From Phormidesmis priestleyi (lineage in GTDB: Bacteria; Cyanobacteriota; Cyanobacteriia; Phormidesmidales; Phormidesmidaceae), in the NCBI GenBank assembly GCA_003242115.1, contig QBMP01000082.1:14193-20572 (forward strand): 6,380 nucleotides of DNA. Reading direction: 5' to 3'. A program made the translations under genes and the position numbers. The notes beneath the pieces were generated by a model. It did not search any database. It worked only from the letters and a program-made list of their open reading frames with translations, and was not told the DNA's origin. Of this stretch, positions 1 to 5,442 are shown piece by piece; position 1 is the stretch's first letter; the number at the start of each line of letters is the position of its first letter.

Positions 1-1
1 T

Positions 2-1294
2 CTGGTGTCACGCGGTACGTCTTTGCTACCGGCGGGGCTGTATAACTATCAGGTGCGATCGCACAGCCTCTGGCGTTTTTGGGATGATCACCCCTGGCCC
101 GCGCTACAAACCGCTTGCTTTTGGCATCCGGCTTTAGAGTCAACCCAAATTGTGCTGGTTGTGAGTACGGTGTTTCAGCGGTCAGCTTGGCGCTATCAAG
201 ATCGGGCCTATCGGCGAGTGTTTTTAGATTCTGGGCACCTGCTCGGCAATTTAGAAATGGCCGCGACGCTGTGTGACTATCGGCTGCATGTGATTGGCGG
301 CTTTGCGGATAAACTCGTCAATCAACTGCTGTATTTAGATGGAAAAGAAGAGAGTGCTATTGCCCTCCTAGCTTTGGCCGATCTGTTCCAGGTCGATCAA
401 AACCTTCCTGCCGCCCGCAGCGCCTTGCCAAGCCCCATTCACGCCAAAATTTTGCCGGTTGCCGAGGGCGAACTGCTCAGCTACTTGCACGAAAACACCC
501 TGATTGCAGCCGATGCCGGATTTGGCCAGCAGCAGCAAAAAAGCTCAGACGCGCTCTTGCCTTCAGCCATACAGGCTGGCACTGCCGCCGCTTTGGAGCC
601 GAAACTCACTGCCAAAAAGCTCACTGCCGAAAAGCCCTTAGCCGATAAGTACAACTTTCCTTTTGGCATCACCGTTTCAACCAAAACGCAGCCCATCTTT
701 TGGGGCGATCAGCTTTCAGAACTCGAAAACACGCTGCTCACCCGCCGCTCCACTCGCCGCTATACTGGCGCACCGCTTTCACAGGCCGACCTGTTCGCGT
801 TGCTCGACTTTACCTATCACCCAGAGCACTATCGCTTGCAGGGCTTTGACTCACAGCCCGATTATTTTGACTTAAGCCTGATTGCCACTTTCGTCGCCGT
901 TTCAAACGTTGATGCTTTAGAGTCTGGCTGCTATTACTATGCGCCTCAAGCTCAAGAACTCAGGCAAATTCGCTTCAATCAGTTCCATAAAGATCTGCAT
1001 TTTCTGTGCCTCGGTCAAGACTTAGGGCGCGATGCGGGAGCCGTGATTTTTCATACGGCTGATTTGGGAGGTGCGATCGCAAAATATGGCGATAGAGCCT
1101 ACCGCTACCTGCATATGGATGCCGGACACCTCGGTCAGCGCCTCAATCTTGCCGCGACTCGCCGCAACTTAGGCGTCAGCGGCATAGCCGGATTTTTTGA
1201 CGATCAGGTCAACGAACTGCTGAGCATTCCAGACGAAGAAGCGGTGCTATACATCACCACCATCGGCCAAAAAACAGCTCGGCAGCCGAACTGA
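2..1294 (+). CDS. SagB-type tandem nitroreductase-fold dehydrogenase (5' partial)
   Basis: The reading frame is open to the left edge, so the GTG at 5 is probably internal and the true start lies outside the window. Counting residues from that GTG, residues 1-130 are the C-terminal half of one nitroreductase-fold (FMN-binding) domain, and about 233-425 are a second, fuller one. The two halves align with each other: WRYQDRAYRRVFLDSGHLLG (63-82) matches KYGDRAYRYLHMDAGHLGQR (360-379), and both are followed by a GGF/AGF-D-x-x-VN-x-LL segment. The second domain opens with RRSTRRYTG (248-256), the Arg/Ser motif that contacts the FMN phosphate. This layout is that of cyanobacterial SagB/ThcOx-like oxidoreductases. 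Some family members oxidise azolines in RiPP maturation, but no precursor or cyclodehydratase gene is visible here, so the substrate is unknown. The linker (about 130-230) is Ala/Lys/Gln-rich and carries short repeats. Confidence 0.85.
   Translation: MVSRGTSLLPAGLYNYQVRSHSLWRFWDDHPWPALQTACFWHPALESTQIVLVVSTVFQRSAWRYQDRAYRRVFLDSGHLLGNLEMAATLCDYRLHVIGGFADKLVNQLLYLDGKEESAIALLALADLFQVDQNLPAARSALPSPIHAKILPVAEGELLSYLHENTLIAADAGFGQQQQKSSDALLPSAIQAGTAAALEPKLTAKKLTAEKPLADKYNFPFGITVSTKTQPIFWGDQLSELENTLLTRRSTRRYTGAPLSQADLFALLDFTYHPEHYRLQGFDSQPDYFDLSLIATFVAVSNVDALESGCYYYAPQAQELRQIRFNQFHKDLHFLCLGQDLGRDAGAVIFHTADLGGAIAKYGDRAYRYLHMDAGHLGQRLNLAATRRNLGVSGIAGFFDDQVNELLSIPDEEAVLYITTIGQKTARQPN
605..649 (+). repeat. 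15-bp tandem repeat in the linker of the nitroreductase gene
   Basis: CTCACTGCCAAAAAG (605-619) is followed directly by CTCACTGCCGAAAAG (620-634), 14 of 15 bases identical. A third, decayed unit at 635-649 matches in 10 of 15. They encode LTAKK, LTAEK and PLADK (residues 201-215) between the two nitroreductase domains. Such a repeat is typical of a flexible interdomain spacer that grows by replication slippage. Confidence 0.7.
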
Positions 1295-1343
1295 TAGATT
1301 ACCTAACAGATTGCTCAGCTTACTCGAATTAAAAAAGCAATAA

Positions 1344-1374
1344 AAAAAGTTCCCAGAGTAACCAGGAACTTTTT
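1344..1374. terminator. bidirectional Rho-independent terminator between convergent genes
   Basis: AAAAAGTTCC (1344-1353) pairs perfectly with GGAACTTTTT (1365-1374) across an 11-base loop. On the + strand the GC part of the stem runs into five T; on the - strand into seven T (1342-1348). It sits about 50 bases after the nitroreductase stop and about 100 bases after the lipoprotein stop, as expected for a terminator shared by convergent genes. The stem has only four or five non-A/T-tract pairs, so it may be of moderate strength. Confidence 0.75.
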
Positions 1375-1474
1375 CCGTCATCGTAGCTACCGTTCATAAC
1401 TGCCTCAGCAGGTTTTAACAACAGTTACAAACAATTAATTAATCAATCAATCAAACGAACAACAAACCTAATTA

Positions 1475-1675
1475 CTAGGGTGTTGGCTCAGGTGAAGGTG
1501 TCATGGCATCAGGGGACATTGCATCAGGGGCAGGGGACATGGCATCAGGGGACATTGCATCAGGGGCAACATCTCCAGCCGCATCAGGCTCATCCGCTTT
1601 AGGGCCACAGCTAGTCAACGTAGCCATACCAAAAACAGAAACAGCGGCCAAAGCAGCTATATACTTAACTTTCAT
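1475..1675 (-). CDS. small repeat-tailed lipoprotein, function unknown
   Basis: A 66-residue protein. It has a short basic n-region (MKVK), a hydrophobic core (residues 5-19) and the lipobox L20-T21-S22-C23 followed by Gly, so signal peptidase II should cleave before Cys23 and leave a lipidated 44-residue mature protein. The mature part is acidic and low-complexity: APDAMSPDAMSP (37-48), then APDAMSPDAMTP (49-60), then a Pro/Ser/Glu tail. No domain is recognisable. The start is well supported by AGGAGT (1682-1687, - strand), six bases before the ATG. Similar tiny lipoproteins with Pro/Ala/Met/Ser tails are often only 'hypothetical protein' in annotations. It lies alone between a shared terminator and a long non-coding stretch, so it is probably monocistronic. 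A structural or envelope-associated role is possible but not shown. Confidence 0.8.
   Translation of the reverse strand: MKVKYIAALAAVSVFGMATLTSCGPKADEPDAAGDVAPDAMSPDAMSPAPDAMSPDAMTPSPEPTP
1502..1568 (-). repeat. 36-bp period direct repeat coding the lipoprotein tail
   Basis: A 31-base stretch at 1502-1532 recurs identically at 1538-1568, giving a 36-bp period (12 codons). Each copy itself contains two close versions of GCATCAGGGGACAT or GCATCAGGGGCA, so the array is nested. Identity at the third codon positions shows recent duplication or ongoing slippage rather than selection on the protein alone. Confidence 0.85.
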
Positions 1676-1699
1676 GTTGTAACTCCTAAATAATTAATA

Positions 1700-1729
1700 A
1701 AAGAACGATATCAGAAAGAACGATATCAG
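1700..1729. repeat. perfect 15-bp tandem repeat upstream of the lipoprotein gene
   Basis: AAAGAACGATATCAG occurs at 1700-1714 and again, directly abutting, at 1715-1729. Each copy contains the palindrome GATATC. The repeat begins 25 bases before the lipoprotein ATG, upstream of its Shine-Dalgarno site, so it lies in the 5' leader or just downstream of the promoter. It could be a paired operator or simple slippage. Confidence 0.7.
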
Positions 1730-1764
1730 CTATAAACTGCGGCGCAATTACCGTATCGCTTATT

Positions 1765-1794
1765 AAGCTAATCGCTACAACAATCACTTGTCAA
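1765..1794 (-). promoter_or_regulatory. candidate promoter for the small lipoprotein gene
   Basis: On the - strand a perfect -35 hexamer TTGACA (1789-1794) is followed after 18 bases by TAGCTT (1765-1770), a weak match to TATAAT. The -35 lies inside the palindrome CTTGACAAG, and CCCTCAAGAGGG (1799-1810) sits just upstream. The start of transcription would fall roughly 80 bases before the ATG, which puts the 15-bp tandem repeat in the leader. The poor -10 keeps confidence low. Confidence 0.35.
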
Positions 1795-2026
1795 GCCACC
1801 CTCAAGAGGGGAAATTGACCGAAGCCATGAAGAGCAAGGATAGGAGGATTTATTACTCTTTTGTCATTTTTCTTTTGGGCCACTTTTAGACCATTTTTAG
1901 GCCATTCATGACAGCATCCATGACAACTTTTCTAATAAAAAACATCAGCCATTTGGAAGACTTCCCAGTCTTGTTTCTGTTTATCTACTTATAGGATAGG
2001 TTCTTGGCTATCAGTTTCTCCAATTT

Positions 2027-2157
2027 TATACGACATTGTTGGCGAACTCCAAAACAATGGCTCAAGCTCAGTAGATACGCTCTCAGTCCGTTGGCTGAAC
2101 CATCAATTTTTTGTTGATTCAGCACTGAATATTGAGTTCGCTAACAGCGTCCTATAC
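2027..2157. mobile_element. MITE-like inverted-repeat element with possible target duplication
   Basis: The left arm GACATTGTTGGCGAACTC (2032-2049) and the right arm GAGTTCGCTAACAGCGTC (2134-2151) are inverted repeats matching in 15 of 18 positions, with nine consecutive matches at the inner end. Just outside them TATAC occurs at 2027-2031 and at 2153-2157, one base beyond the right arm, and could be a target-site duplication. Inside is a second hairpin (GCTGAA + TCAA, 2094-2106, against TTGATTCAGC, 2114-2123). No frame inside could encode a transposase. A structured RNA or a remnant of an insertion sequence is an alternative reading. Confidence 0.4.
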
Positions 2158-2221
2158 GGAAGCCTATCTCGGCCAGCGGTTTATCTGAGGTCACCATTCA
2201 GGGCAAATTATAGACTGTGCC

Positions 2222-2258
2222 TAAAAATATCTGACGGTGCAGAAGCTGCTATAGATAT
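2222..2258 (-). terminator. probable terminator of the Ser/Thr kinase gene
   Basis: Read on the - strand, ATATCT (2253-2258) and AGATAT (2227-2232) form the base, and GCAG/CTGC with a three-base loop (2239-2249) forms the top, with an asymmetric internal loop between them. The last bases of the stem run into TTTTT (2222-2226 region). It begins about 25 bases after the kinase stop. The internal loop makes it weaker than a textbook terminator. Confidence 0.4.
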
Positions 2259-2282
2259 CGACGTGTCAGTAGAACAGCGACT

Positions 2283-3712
2283 TTAAGAAATCGGTAGGTC
2301 GAGCCAGTTGCTCAATTCATTCGCTAGCCAGTTCAGTTCGGGATCAGAAAGTGAGACGCTACCAGACGCGGCAAGATTATTGCCAATGTTGAACTTTTTA
2401 TTGCCTGCCCAGATATAAATCTGCGCGGGGATGATTTGGCGACTGCTACCATAGCTTCTTCCTTGCCCACCAATGGTCATATGCTTAGTAAGCTCTATGC
2501 GGCTAATTTGCGACTGCGGAACGGGCCGAGGCCACTGTAAAGACCTGTCGAAAAGCCGGTAGGTGAGCGCAATTTTGTCAGAGTCGAGGCGGAGAGATAA
2601 GTGGCCGAACAGAGTAAACAAAATTTTAAAAATCAACCGGATACCAATGGCTAGATGCCCCAATGCGAATAGCGCTAGACCCAAGCCGACATACGAAAAA
2701 GAGCTTAGCGCAGTTGAATACCAGATAACTAAGAATGTATTCCAGGCAATCGCAAACCCTATAGTTGGAATCAAAGCCAGTGTGAATCCGCTAGGTGGAA
2801 TCACAATCTCTAATAAGTCAGACTGTTTTATGAGCTTGATTCGAGAGCCTGCCGGTTTACTGAGAACTGACAGGCTCTCGCTAGGATCTGACCTGCTTTT
2901 GAGGCCAAAGTTTTTTTGCTTCAAAGCTTCTAGGGCTTGCTCGGCAGAATTTGCCCTTTGATCGAGGGCGGGTTCTGTCAGCCACCGAATCCAGGCGATA
3001 AACGCAGGGGTAAGACCAACCTGATCCTCAAAGCAAATTCGCATATTTTTTTGAGGTAAGTCAGCCGGATTTTGGCCTGACGCTAGCGCAATGAGGGTTG
3101 TGCCTAATCCATACAAATCTGAAGCTGCAACCGCGCGATCGCCAAATTGATCGGGTGGCATATAGCCGTAAGTCCCCACAACCGTTCGGGTGCCGTCTTC
3201 GCTTTGAGCCGCTTGAACCGATCCGAAATCCACTAAATAGATATGGCCGACTTGGTGCCCCGAACGGTCTGCCAGCAGAATATTGCTGGGCTTAAGGTCG
3301 CGGTGAATAATTGCGGGAGAGCGGCTGTGAAGGTATTTGAGCACGTCTAAAATAGCGGTAGCGAGCTGTTTGAGGTCGCTACCGCTAAAGCTACGCCCCG
3401 ACTTAAGCTGCGCCTCTAATGAGTCTGCATCAATATAGCTCTGAACCAAGGCAAACCCTTTCCCGCCATTCGTTTCAACCTCAAAGTAGTCCAGGTAACG
3501 AGGAATAGCCGGATGCGTAAGCGACTGAAGGGTGCCAGCTTCTCGCTCAAATAGCCTAAACGTATCCCATGTCAGTTCCTCATTGAAGGTCAATAGCTTA
3601 ATCACGACGAGTGCTTGCGTTTGCTGGTCTAGCGCCAGCAAAGTTTTTTGTCCAGAGCGCTGCCTTAGCGTTTTTGGACTTTATAACGCGCTGGTAGTAA
3701 ATTTTCTATCAT
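2283..3712 (-). CDS. membrane-anchored Ser/Thr protein kinase, apparent frameshift near the N-terminus
   Basis: A Hanks-type kinase. Numbering from the TTG at 3641, which opens the long frame: the ATP-binding Lys is in VVIKLL (K15), the catalytic loop is HRDLKPSN (113-120), the metal-binding motif is DFG (138-140), the activation segment ends GTYGYMPPD (156-164), followed by DLYGLG (175-180). The APE-type glutamate is replaced by Asp164. The domain ends near 245. After a linker, two hydrophobic spans (about 285-308 and 316-346) anchor it in the membrane, and about 100 residues follow them. The TTG has no ribosome site and would lose the first strands of the N-lobe. Upstream, GAGG (3721-3724) lies eight bases before ATG 3712, which reads MIENLLPARYKVQKR and then stops (TAA, 3667-3665). 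From 3668 the long frame reads LRQRSGQKTLLALD, the expected continuation. One base therefore appears lost around 3668-3675, or a -1 shift occurs there. The gene may be inactive, recoded, or affected by a sequence error. Confidence 0.8.
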
Positions 3713-3720
3713 CAAAATAG

Positions 3721-3724
3721 CCTC
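3721..3724 (-). promoter_or_regulatory. Shine-Dalgarno site that sets the kinase start
   Basis: GAGG on the - strand stands eight bases before the ATG at 3712. No comparable site precedes the TTG at 3641. This is the main reason for placing the original start of the kinase upstream of the frame break. Confidence 0.55.
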
Positions 3725-3751
3725 ATGCTCTCAACAGTCATACTAAAAGGG

Positions 3752-3771
3752 ATCACTGCCTTGGCAGTGAT
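3752..3771. promoter_or_regulatory. perfect 9-bp inverted repeat between the Mo-enzyme and kinase genes
   Basis: ATCACTGCC (3752-3760) and GGCAGTGAT (3763-3771) are perfect inverted repeats two bases apart; as RNA they give a GC-containing stem with a small loop. On the - strand the hairpin is followed by CCCTTTTAG, so it could act as a weak terminator for the upstream redox operon. Its position about 40 bases before the kinase start also fits an operator. The sequence does not decide between these. Confidence 0.5.
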
Positions 3772-3831
3772 TGCATTTCTACCACTACGTAGATACCTCT
3801 TTGTGACTGGCCATTACATACGTTATCAAGC

Positions 3832-3963
3832 CTATCGCTTACCTAAATTAGGACTACCCAAAAACTTTTCCCACGCTGGTTTTTGAGACTTTTGGATACG
3901 GCGCTTGTATTTGCCCCCCAGCGTTGCTAGGATTTCGCCTAGATTTATAGGCCAGCAAACCAT
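3832..3963 (-). CDS. possible 43-residue basic protein overlapping the end of the Mo-enzyme gene
   Basis: An ATG at 3963, in a different frame from the Mo-enzyme, opens a 43-codon frame that overlaps the end of that gene and ends with TAG at 3832. AAAGG (3970-3974) lies six bases before the ATG, so translational coupling is possible. The product starts MVCWPINLGEILATLGG and continues with a Lys/Arg-rich stretch (KYKRRIQKSQK) and a tail AWEKFLGSPNLGKR. No family is recognised. A shorter rival frame on the + strand covers part of it. Without homologues it cannot be told from chance. Confidence 0.25.
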   Translation of the reverse strand: MVCWPINLGEILATLGGKYKRRIQKSQKPAWEKFLGSPNLGKR

Positions 3964-4715
3964 TCGTAGCCTTTATCTTCCCAGTAGCCCTGTTGATCGG
4001 GCAAATCAGCCATGAACGAAATGCGCGTTACCCATTTGCTCAGCTTGTAGCCTAGCTTGACGGGGGTTGCTAACCGCAGCGGCGCGCCGTTTTCAGGCGC
4101 TAGCTGATGGCCATCTCTTTGATAGGCCATCAGCGTTTGAGGGTGAAGCGCTGATGGGAGATCCCAGCTTTCGTAGTAGTTATCAGCTGATTGAAAATAG
4201 ACGTACTTGGCTTCAGGCTTTGGCTGCACTAGCGTCGCTAAATCTTGCAGCCGAACGCCGCCCCACTGCACAATGGCCGCCCACCCTTCCACACACACAT
4301 GACGAATGACCATAGAAGTTAGCGGCATCGCTTGCAGCTCTGCCATGCTGAGCTGCATCGGCCGATCGACTGCACCATCGAGGGTAAGCTGAAAAGTGGC
4401 CGGGTCAATCTGCGGCGTGCCGTTAAACGAATTGATCAGCAGCGCGTCGGGCGTGATGGCGCTGACGGGATACTCGGGTACGGGCGTTTGAGGTCGCAAT
4501 AGCAATCCCTCAACCCGCTGATTGAGCGGTTCAGAAACTTGACTGACCTGATTGGAATAGAGCGGTGCGCCACAGGCATTGAGTAACACTCCGGCTCCAG
4601 AGAGTCCAGATAGCTGTAGAATGCGGCGGCGAGTCAATATGCGGCCAGAGATGCGTCGAGAGGGTGGAGTCGGTTGCATAGCGGTTAGATGAGCGGGTGA
4701 TTGGATTGGCTGCAC
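3945..4715 (-). CDS. Tat-exported molybdopterin-dependent oxidoreductase (sulfite-oxidase/MsrP fold), predicted lipoprotein
   Basis: 256 residues from a GTG at 4715; an ATG at 4679 (codon 13) is an equally possible start, and neither has a clear ribosome site. The twin-arginine motif T-R-R-R-I-L-Q (28-34) and a hydrophobic segment (35-47) lead to a lipobox L-N-A-C-G with Cys48, so the enzyme is probably exported folded with its cofactor and then lipid-anchored. The sulfite-oxidase-type Mo domain follows: RHVCVEGW (138-145) carries the Cys141 expected to bind molybdenum, and GAPLRLATPVKLGYKLSKWV (210-229) is the conserved segment near the C-terminus of the domain. At about 200 mature residues it matches the MsrP/YedY type, without the dimerisation domain of sulfite oxidases. 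The b-type cytochrome gene lies 22 bases upstream in the same direction and is the likely electron partner. The substrate (protein methionine sulfoxide or another oxide) cannot be read from the sequence. Confidence 0.85.
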   Translation of the reverse strand: MQPIQSPAHLTAMQPTPPSRRISGRILTRRRILQLSGLSGAGVLLNACGAPLYSNQVSQVSEPLNQRVEGLLLRPQTPVPEYPVSAITPDALLINSFNGTPQIDPATFQLTLDGAVDRPMQLSMAELQAMPLTSMVIRHVCVEGWAAIVQWGGVRLQDLATLVQPKPEAKYVYFQSADNYYESWDLPSALHPQTLMAYQRDGHQLAPENGAPLRLATPVKLGYKLSKWVTRISFMADLPDQQGYWEDKGYEWFAGL

Positions 4716-4737
4716 TAAATGGGCTAACAGGAAGACG

Positions 4738-5400
4738 CTAGGTAAACATGGATTTGACTAAGCGGAACTGGCCGACTTTGAGAGCCAATAAAGAATGCAT
4801 CAGGGTAAATAAAACAACAATAGGCACTGTGATGAAGTGAACCGTGCGCAGAATTTGCCAGTTGATAAATAGCCCTGATAGCCAGTAAAACTGAGCGGGC
4901 TTGTACATCGCTAGGCCGGAGGCGATCGCTAATACTAACACCGGCATAATCGCCGTATACACCACTCGATGCCAGGCGTAATTGCGGCGCTTAGGATTTT
5001 TCCCGGTTTGCAGTACTTGAATATCACTGCTAGAAGCATACCGTCGTTTCCAGCGGCGAGTGATGAAAATGTAAATGCCATAAATCAACAGATTCATTGA
5101 AAAAAACCACATCGCGGCAAAATGCCAGTGGCGGCCTCCTGCAAGCCAGCCTCCTAGCGTGAAAAGGGCCGGAAAGTGCCAGCCAGACCGACCGCCAAAT
5201 ACTGGATTGGCATTGTAAATTTGCAGGCCGCTGGTTAGCAGCAACAGCAGGCTAATGAGATTGACCCAATGAAAAATTTTGCTAAATAGGGCTTGTTGAG
5301 GCGCAGGGGGAGCCTTTTTGGTTGCTTTTTTGGCTGGCTGCTCAGGGCTTTTCTCGGGGCTTTTTTCGGGGCCTTGAGCGGACGCTGTAGGGTTACTCAT
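4738..5400 (-). CDS. four-helix b-type cytochrome, membrane partner of the Mo-enzyme
   Basis: 220 residues. A cytosolic tail rich in Pro, Lys and Ala (PEKSPEKSPEQ, then AKKATKKA; residues 11-34) precedes four membrane spans at about 42-62, 94-114, 147-166 and 184-206. Candidate haem ligands are His44 (FHWVN, span 1), His91/His93 (GRHWHF, span 2), His144 (AWHR) and His188 plus His202 (span 4). The fourteen-residue spacing of the last pair resembles bacterial cytochrome b561 and Ni/Fe-hydrogenase b subunits. It is not an MsrQ/YedZ-type (ferric-reductase superfamily) protein as far as can be seen. The expected role is to take electrons from quinol and pass them to the exported Mo-enzyme encoded next. 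The ATG at 5400 is preceded not by a Shine-Dalgarno sequence but by a C-rich repeat in the mRNA, so translation may be coupled to the upstream gene. Confidence 0.8.
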   Translation of the reverse strand: MSNPTASAQGPEKSPEKSPEQPAKKATKKAPPAPQQALFSKIFHWVNLISLLLLLTSGLQIYNANPVFGGRSGWHFPALFTLGGWLAGGRHWHFAAMWFFSMNLLIYGIYIFITRRWKRRYASSSDIQVLQTGKNPKRRNYAWHRVVYTAIMPVLVLAIASGLAMYKPAQFYWLSGLFINWQILRTVHFITVPIVVLFTLMHSLLALKVGQFRLVKSMFT

Positions 5401-5402
5401 AT

Positions 5403-5442
5403 GATTTCACAGGGGGATTTCACGGGGGGGATTTCACAGGGG
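5403..5442. repeat. three tandem 13-14-bp G-rich units between the ccdA-like and cytochrome genes
   Basis: The units GATTTCACAGGGG (5403-5415), GATTTCACGGGGGG (5416-5429) and GATTTCACAGGGG (5430-5442) fill almost the whole 33-base intergenic gap and cover the stop codon of the upstream gene (5434-5436). On the + strand (template for these genes) runs of five, seven and four G separated by seven- or eight-base loops could fold into a G-quadruplex if the run of seven supplies two tracts. Confidence 0.75.

Larger units (their letters stand above)
1730..2282. other. non-coding stretch without a convincing gene
   Basis: No reading frame with a start, a plausible ribosome site and protein-like composition was found. 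The stretch holds the lipoprotein promoter candidate (1765-1794), short imperfect repeats at 1880-1925 (an 11-base unit CCAYTTTTAGR twice, then CATGACA twice), the inverted-repeat element at 2032-2151 and the kinase terminator at 2222-2258. An AGGAGG at 1842-1847 is not followed by a usable start codon at normal spacing. Confidence 0.5.
3713..3944. other. spacer between the redox operon and the kinase
   Basis: About 230 bases. They hold the possible 43-residue frame (up to 3963), the inverted repeat 3752-3771, the palindrome CTACGTAG (3785-3792), an A/T-rich hairpin CAAAAAC/GTTTTTG (3859-3865 and 3879-3885) and the kinase Shine-Dalgarno site. No strong promoter hexamer pair was seen. Confidence 0.4.

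Noticed and set aside
481..696. 71-codon frame on the - strand inside the nitroreductase gene
   Set aside because: It is antisense to the Ala/Lys-rich linker and reflects its composition only.
1434..1454. AATC tetranucleotide repeats
   Set aside because: Only about three units in an A/T-rich spacer; nothing supports a function.
1842..1875. Strong AGGAGG that could start a small + strand gene
   Set aside because: The first possible start (TTG) is 13 bases downstream and gives only 16 codons before a stop, so it is probably a chance purine run.
2563..2961. 132-codon frame on the + strand
   Set aside because: It lies wholly antisense to the kinase C-terminal region, whose protein has recognisable membrane spans. 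The antisense product resembles no family and has no ribosome site evidence.
3725..3886. 53-codon frame on the + strand starting MLSTVILKGITALAVIAFLP
   Set aside because: It has no ribosome site, its start overlaps the Shine-Dalgarno site and leader of the divergent kinase, and it contains the 3752-3771 inverted repeat. The hydrophobic start looks protein-like, but there is no room for a promoter other than inside the kinase gene.
3927..3942. CTAGG/CCTAG hairpin right after the Mo-enzyme stop as its terminator
   Set aside because: The stem is only five pairs, and no T-run follows on the - strand.
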